Shown: one piece after another, positions 58,451-64,000 of the stretch
How positions within the stretch are numbered: the first letter of the stretch is position 1
How the letters are laid out: each line of letters begins with the position of its first letter
NCBI RefSeq assembly: GCF_040183065.1
Contig: NC_091124.1
Coordinates: 64,829,501-64,893,500, forward strand
Length of the DNA stretch: 64,000 nucleotides
DNA from: Periplaneta americana
Lineage: Eukaryota; Arthropoda; Insecta; Blattodea; Blattidae
Direction of reading: 5' to 3'
Made by a program: the position numbers and the translations under genes
Notes under the pieces: model-generated
The model's input: the letters and a program-made list of their open reading frames with translations, nothing else
Database searches by the model: none
Told to the model about the DNA's origin: nothing

Positions 58451-59378
58451 CAGTAAAACCCCAATAAGACCCTGTTCACGGGACCGCGTATTAGGCGGAT
58501 ATACTAATTTTGACTTATGTACAGTATCTATTAGCATTTTATTTATTGAAATACATGATTCATGAAAGGTAATACAGTATTACTCCATTATGTAATTATT
58601 GTATTGAACATTAAAGACATTTACCATACTGTATGTATGTACTGTATTTAATTCTTTCAAAAAGAGTCCTTTATAGTTGTTTGCCGTGTGCGTGTTCTCC
58701 AAGTCCTTATGTTTACCACAATTCACTCTCTTGCGCTTACACTCTCCCGACGTCGCAGCTGCAGTGATTGAGTCGCGATTTTTTATTATTGTTATTAATG
58801 TCGATGATGGGATTCCTAATGAATCAGACAGTTGTTTCTGATTAAGAGTACTGTTTTCATCGTACTTTTGTAAGATTTCCAATTTTTCAGACACAAAAAA
58901 CGCTTTTCGTTTAACACTCATTGTAATCACACTCACAGACACTTCAATACACTAAAAGATAACAAACTGACCAGCAAAAATTTCCAGGATTTCCTTACGG
59001 TCGAGTGAGGAATGTTGCTTGAGAGAGAGAGGATTAGCAAGAGGGTGGATTATTGTAACTGTAAGCTGCGCAGGTAAAGGGTCGAATAAGAGAGCATAAC
59101 AAGAGGGTGGGGTATTGTATAGTATGAAGGTTTAAATGCGAATGCAATACTTTTCAGGTTAATGGCACCAGTAAGTTCAATGGTCAAAATGATTCATTGC
59201 TGTTACAGTATACTGCTGAAAATTACATCGAAAATGTTCCACAAAAATAGTGTATTATGCGGGGCTTGAGCGCAACAAATGGGGTATTTTATAAAGGCGT
59301 TATATAGGGACCGGACAAAAAAAAGCATATTACACGGGATAGCATAATAAGCGGGTGCTTCTTATCGAGGTTTTACTG
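58451..59378 (-). mobile_element. Pogo/Tigger-like element, 928 bp
   Basis: Left end CAGTAAAACCCCAATAAGAC; right end is the inverse of CAGTAAAACCTCGATAAGAA. TA is at 58449-58450 and 59379-59380. It splits the LINE between codons for KMMY and TNTS without other change. Confidence 0.9.
58580..58942 (-). pseudogene. Tigger/jerky-type DNA-binding domain fragment
   Basis: The minus-strand frame starts MSVSVITMSVKRKAFFVSEK then LEILQKYDENSTLNQKQLSD and SLGIPSSTLITIIKNRDSI. This is the CENP-B N-terminal helix-turn-helix of Tigger transposases (KRKxLTxxEKLEILxKYDENPxLxQKELA...LGIPxSTLxTIxKNRxxI). It is in frame for about 65 residues and then degrades. The second DNA-binding part and the DDE catalytic domain are deleted. 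Confidence 0.85.
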
Positions 59379-60489
59379 TATACGAACACCTCCAAAACAA
59401 GGGCTGGTACCTTGAATAATGAAATATCAATAAATGCTGTAAATTATAAGGAAGTGGAAGCATTTAAGTATTTAGGGTCATTGGTCACCTATGATAACAA
59501 CTGTAGCAAAGATATAAAAGAGAAAATTGCAGCAGGTAATAGATGTTTCTTTGCTTTGGCAAAAGTAATAAAAACACGGTACCTGTCGAAAGAAACCAAA
59601 TTACAGATCTACAACACAGTAATAAAATCTATAGTTATATATGGATGTGAAGCCTGGGTTATAACAGAAGATATAAAATTACAGTTGGAAAGATGGAAAA
59701 GGAAGATAATGAGGAAAATTTATGGACCAATAAAAGATAAAGATGGATGGAGAATAAGGACAAATAATGAGATAAATAAACTGTATAAGAGTCCTAATAT
59801 AGTAACACAGATAATAGCTAAAAGAATAGAATGGGCTGGACATATGATCAGAATGGATGGTGGTAGAATGATTAAAAAGATTTTTGATGGAAATCCAGGA
59901 GGGAGAACATACAGAGGAAGGCCGAGGTTAAGGTGGTTGGACTGTTTGAAGGAGGACCTACGAAGGATGGGAGTTAGAAGATGGAGGAAGAAGGCAGAAA
60001 ATAGAGAGGAATGGGCTGTCATCGTTAAGGAGGCATTAGCTAAACTTTAAGAACTGCATGCCAGTAGAAGAAGAAGAAGTTATAAATCTGTTGTTGTATG
60101 AAGTAGTGCAATGTAGTTAAAAAAAACATAATATACTGTAAATCCATTGTCATAAAAAGTAATTTTACCGTATATATTGTAATACTGTAATAAAATAAAG
60201 TACATAAATTTAACCCAATGTTGTACGTGTAAAACTAATTTTGTTCCTGCTTTACAGCTGCCCATTATATTCACCAGTAAACATTTTAAGCCCTTAAAAA
60301 ATTGAGATGCGCAATAGATTCGAGTAAATACTGTACATCAGAAAGAGTACAGCAGTCCATTACACATTAGTCACATTCTGGGATGATATATTCTAAACAA
60401 CATGCATTTAATTAAACATACAAAGACGCAAATTACACCCTTCTACGACTAATGGTTCCCATATATACGTTTATAGGGCTCATTCAGAA

Positions 60490-60634
60490 GCATCTATGCC
60501 ACAACGCAGAACTGGATGCATTGTATTCTTCACCTAACATAATTATGTATAATATTATAATTAGGAACATTAACTCCAGACGTTTGAGATGGACAGGGCA
60601 TGTAGCATATATGGGTGAATCCAGACATGCATAT
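60490..60634 (+). pseudogene. LINE C-terminal fragment, part 1
   Basis: The translation HNAELDALYSSPNIIMYNII then NSRRLRWTGHVAYMGESRHAY is the WxGHVxRMG region near the end of a LINE protein. It is interrupted by the element at 60635 and continues at 61765. Confidence 0.8.
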
Positions 60635-61764
60635 GGGCTATTCCATATGAAATCGATCAGTAAAAAACCTCGCATTTTTTTATACTCTAATTTTTTTCCT
60701 ACTTAGACAAGGTGCTGAGGGAAGTGCATTTTAAAAAATATACTATCGAAAGTCAAACGGTTTTCGTATTGTTGAGTGACAAATTTAGCGTATTTTATAA
60801 AAACAAGCCTCTTTCAGCGCTCAGAACTCTGGAACCATTTACTGCAGAACATTGAACGAGAGCTTATTTTGAAGCTGACATTTGGTAGGTTATGTTAAGA
60901 AGTAATCCTTATTTTTATTGTACACAGAGAGACAGATAATCTGATTTTACTTGCTTTTAGGCTTTTTGGCCATTTGTAAAAATGTAAAAAAATATTGAGA
61001 AAAAACCTTGCATTATTAAGAGTGATTCGGCATTGTTTGTTTAGTGGTACGGCAATAAGTTTCGAGGGTATTAAATAAATTATTTTCACATGCCTAGACT
61101 TGAATGGCACAGTACCCCACCCACTGGCCGAGAGTTGAAGATAAGCGAGCATTGGGCGTCATTTTACTCCTGTGTTTATGAAAACTTGTGATAAAGCTAG
61201 CCCAGCCATGACTGCTAGACAACACATCACGTGTTTGTCTCCTGGCCTTCCTTGTCTCGACTACCTACAGTCAGCTGGTTAGTTCACGCGCGTACTATTT
61301 ATTTTCTTTATTTTATATTTTCAATACTTTCTTATCAATGTACCACCAGTAAAAAAATATGTGTTTATTTGTACTTTCAATGTGGAATCTAACCATATAT
61401 TTAAAAAATATTTTTTCGTTGCCAAAGGAGTCTTAATGAAGAAAAATCTAAATTTCTCCATTTCCATAAAAAGTAAGAAAAACTTTTTACATGTCAATAT
61501 AAACTTTAACTTCTCAGCATCAAAATAAACCATGACTTTGATCATTGGGTGAAAGGATTTCGGAGCCACAACAGTTTAAAGTTGCTAATTTTATGAAAAT
61601 ACGATAAATTTAAATATTATTAATTTAAACACTATTAAGTTCTGATTCCTCAAACTTTGCACAAAGCATTATATCACAGTTGTCTGACAGAAAAAGTTTC
61701 ATTGTATTTAAAAATTGCAAGGTCAATTTTCTCTATATTTCGGTCGATTTGAGATGGAACAGCT
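60635..61764. mobile_element. Inverted-repeat DNA element with CATAT duplication, 1,130 bp
   Basis: The left end GGGCTATTCCATATGAAATC continues GATC. The right end is the inverse of AGCTGTTCCATCTCAAATCG then ACC. CATAT is present at 60630-60634 and 61765-61769, a possible 5-bp duplication (4 bp is also possible). Removing the element and one CATAT joins the LINE frame exactly (GESRHAY to RVLVGRPE). The interior is AT-rich with no recognisable transposase, so the superfamily is unknown. Confidence 0.75.
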
Positions 61765-61904
61765 CATATAGAGTGTTAGTTGGGAGACCTGAGAGAAAAA
61801 GACCTTTGGAAAGGTCGAGACGTAGATGGAAGGGCAGGAACCGAAGGTGGGCTTATGAGGGCGACAATGAATCTCCGGGGTCTTTAAAAGCCATTTAAGT
61901 AAGT
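61765..61904 (+). pseudogene. LINE C-terminal fragment, part 2 and 3' tail
   Basis: RVLVGRPERKRPLERSRRRW continues the protein from 60634. After an internal deletion come RRWAYEGDNESPGSLKAI and TAAGTAAGTA. I recall GLCEGGNEPPGSLKA-like peptides as frequent in predicted cockroach proteins, where they mark the 3' end of this LINE with its GTAA-type tail (memory only). Confidence 0.75.
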
Positions 61905-62439
61905 ACATTTTAACCAAAAGATAGATGTGAATTGAAATAAGTTTAATACATTAAAATTTACAGCAAAATTAGTGGCATGTGATGGCAAAATGCCATAAAA
62001 ATATTTCAATTTTGACATAATGTTAATATAAAATAAACTATGTAATCATGAAACTTACTTCACTTAACCACATTAAGATTTTAATAATTTGAAACGCAAG
62101 AGTTTTTAAATTGTTTTTAATAAAATGAAGAGGAGAACTGGTGATACAGATTCTACTATGGATTAGTGGTATTGATCTATATCTATTGTCAAATCCAGGC
62201 CACCGTAAAAGCTGAATTGAGAGGCAACAACATTTTGTGTAGGCTTGCTGCTGAAGTTTCGTATTTGAGTTTTTTTGCAAGAAACCATCCATGTTTCCCT
62301 CCCCCCCCCCCTCCAATGGCACGATTTTGGCGTAGTCACCATTAATCCATAAAACCTCTTGCTTTCGAGTATCGATCACATTCACTGGATGATCTTATAG
62401 CCATGCAGAGTGCAATATGTTTCCTTGTGAAAACTCCAG
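61905..62439. other. No recognisable feature
   Basis: A 115-aa minus-strand frame (62038-62385) has no recognised domain. A donor-like GTAAGT follows SEVS on its 3' side, but no M14 motif is present, so it is not added to the carboxypeptidase-like gene. A C-run lies at about 62300-62311. Confidence 0.4.
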
Positions 62440-64000
62440 AAATTAGGTATCTCCAGCAATATGTTCAGATGGATATCAGAATTTCTTAGTCAATGATTCA
62501 TTGTCACTAAATTCAATAACTCACTTTCTAGTTACAGACAAACATATCGAGGTCTACCTCAGGGCGCTGTCCTCAGCACAAATTTATTCAATATTTATAT
62601 AAATGACTTACCCTCCCTATTAGAGGAATCAAACATGAAAACAGCACTATTTGCAGATGATATAGTTTTGTGGACTTCCGGATCTTACAGACATAGAGAC
62701 AAAATTCAAAATTCTGCTCTTAAAGCTCTAAATCAACTACATGAATGGAATACATCAAATTTGATGACACTCAATTTAAGCAAAAGTAACTACCAAATAT
62801 TTTCACTTGGTAAAAAAGAAAGAGAATTCAATATCCAATACAATGGCCAACACCTTCCTAGGACTTATGAATCCAAATATCTTGGAGTTATTTTCGATAG
62901 TAAGTTAACATGGAGCAACCATTTGAAATACATTTCTGAAAAAGCTCGTAAAAGATTCTCCCTTCTAAAAAAGACTAGCAGGAAAGAAATGGGGATGCTC
63001 AAGGAATACTTTGAACACTACATACAAAATGATTATACAGCTAGTGCTGACATACTGCGGAGAAATTTTAATTACTTCACCTTTCATAAACGAAATAGAA
63101 TATGTTCAAAACCAAGCTCTCAGACTCATTACTGGTGGAATCAAAACAACTCCAATAGATTTTATGAGATTCCTCACTAATATTAACAGCATCAAAATGA
63201 CAATAGAAGAAAAAACACTGATTCAATATGAAAAACTTATTAGATTACCAGGAAACAATTGGCATTCATACAGTCCTCTCTGTAGATTGAAAACTCAAAA
63301 AAGTTTCATATCCATTGTTCAAGAATTAAAACAGAAAATCAATATCCCGAATTTAAAAGAAAACCTACAAATTAAACCAAGCCCTTTAACTCTATTAAAT
63401 ATGGAATATAATCTAAATTTAATAGAAGAAATACTGAAATCAGAAGTAAACACTGAAATACTAAAACAATTGTCTTTAGAGACAATTAATATTAGATACC
63501 CTCCACAAAACTGGCTTCATTTATACACTGACGGATCCTAGATCTCCAGAGAACAAGGTGCCGGTGCAGGTGTTATGTGCTGTCTCTTCTCACTTTATAG
63601 ATCTCTTGGGTATGGAACAACAAGTTTTGATGGAGAAATCATTACAATAAGTGAAAGTCTCAGGAATCTTCTATGCCACATCAGTAAATTTAAAAATGCA
63701 GTTATATTGTCAGACACCAAAGCAGCTATTCTATCAATAGTCTCTAAACACACAACTTCATCTCTAACAGCTGAAATAAGTAAAATGCTCTCTCAATTAA
63801 TATCACTCAATAAAATAATTGTATTCCAATGGATACCATCCCATTGTGGAATCCTGGGAAATGAGAATGCGGATGCTTTAGCAAAGAAGGGCAGCACTGC
63901 TACTTACAGACCTGTTACTAAATCTACGTATTACTCTGTGAAAAGATTTATTAAATCTACATACTTAGATTTCAACAAACAAAATTTGATAACACAATCC
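62440..64000 (+). pseudogene. LINE reverse transcriptase and RNase H, cut by the window end
   Basis: Reverse-transcriptase blocks are visible: NMFRWISEFL, YRGLPQGAVLSTNLFNIYIN (template grip) and ALFADDIVLW (catalytic Asp pair). KYLGVIFDSKLTWSNHLKYI and a QNQALRLITGG region follow. RNase H begins at LHLYTDGS, then VILSDTKAAILSI and WIPSHCGILGNENADALAKK. Lesions: an in-frame TGA after SEFLSQ (about 62493), a frameshift near 63040, and a TAG at 63539-63541 directly after TDGS. The reading frame continues to the window end through YYSVKRFIKSTYLDFNKQNL, matching the fragment at 55230-55940. It is an I/jockey-like LINE, 5'-truncated. Confidence 0.9.

Larger units (their letters stand above)
58332..60077 (+). 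pseudogene. 5'-truncated LINE, reverse transcriptase C-terminal part
   Basis: The 14-bp duplication AGTTATAAATCTGT lies at about 58319-58332 and 60078-60091, and the 3' end has a short GAA tail. The protein starts at the catalytic YADD box (YADDLVMTARSLSVLEEANE) and is cut at KMMY by the element at 58451. It resumes at TNTSKTRAG (59382) and runs to KEALAKL, stop 60048-60050. Blocks seen are YLGSLVTYDNNCSKDIKEKI, YGCEAWVITED, AKRIEWAGHMIRMDGG and GRPRLRWLDCLKEDLRRMGV, the usual C-terminus of endonuclease/reverse-transcriptase LINEs. Apart from the insertion the frame is open, so the copy is fairly young. Most of the element is missing. Confidence 0.9.
57986..60333. mobile_element. TA-flanked DNA element holding a LINE and a pogo-like element
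   Basis: Left end CCGTATTTACTCGAATCTAA then TGCGCACA; right end is the inverse of CAGTATTTACTCGAATCTAT then TGCGCATC. TA is present at 57984-57985 and 60334-60335. Without the nested LINE (58332-60077) it would be about 600 bp and non-coding. Confidence 0.75.

Noticed and set aside
62038-62385. 115-aa minus-strand frame as an upstream exon of the carboxypeptidase-like gene
   Set aside because: A donor-like site is present, but no M14 motif can be aligned and its acceptor is unclear.

Overview
The window is eukaryotic, AT-rich and repeat-dominated, and looks like a piece of a large insect genome. A tRNA-derived SINE and several LINE 3' ends read like repeats I recall from the American cockroach (Periplaneta americana). 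That species call is inference from memory and was not searched. There is no operon structure, no rRNA or tRNA gene and no CRISPR array.

The one host gene I can support lies on the minus strand between 56887 and 34862. Five exons, with matching splice sites and phases, encode the last ~277 residues of an M14-type (zinc carboxypeptidase-like) protein. The residue aligned with the zinc-binding His196 of carboxypeptidase A is Glu, and the one aligned with catalytic Glu270 is Lys, so it is probably a pseudo-enzyme. Upstream exons were not found. Its introns (3.8 to 6.5 kb) hold most of the transposons in the right half of the window.

Layout. 1-4670: degenerate repeats, a 432-bp inverted-repeat element, and a LINE fragment fused to a decayed DD41D-type mariner-like transposase. 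4671-10797 and 12174-16198: two copies of one duplicated unit, each holding a foldback-like structure of ~3.2 kb (left arm of GAGTCACTCC-type repeats, AT-rich core, inverse-complement right arm). Copy 1 has since received a pogo-like element (TA target duplication) and a hAT element (8-bp target duplication); copy 2 keeps both empty sites. 16290-22870: a purine-rich degenerate satellite with a ~3.2-kb higher-order period. 23398-29617: a decayed Tc1-like element split by 4.6 kb of minisatellites (28-bp palindromic and 39-bp units), itself hit by a hAT element and a SINE. 29620-34700: non-coding, with several inverted-repeat elements. 34741-56887: the carboxypeptidase-like gene, with intronic LINEs, hAT, mariner, pogo, Penelope-like, SINE and a nine-copy 161-bp tandem array. 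57000-64000: nested transposons, including a DNA element holding a LINE that holds a pogo-like element, then a LINE running off the window.

Many insertions can be dated relative to each other because target duplications and empty sites are visible. Most long open frames in the low-complexity arrays are composition artefacts and are not annotated as genes.
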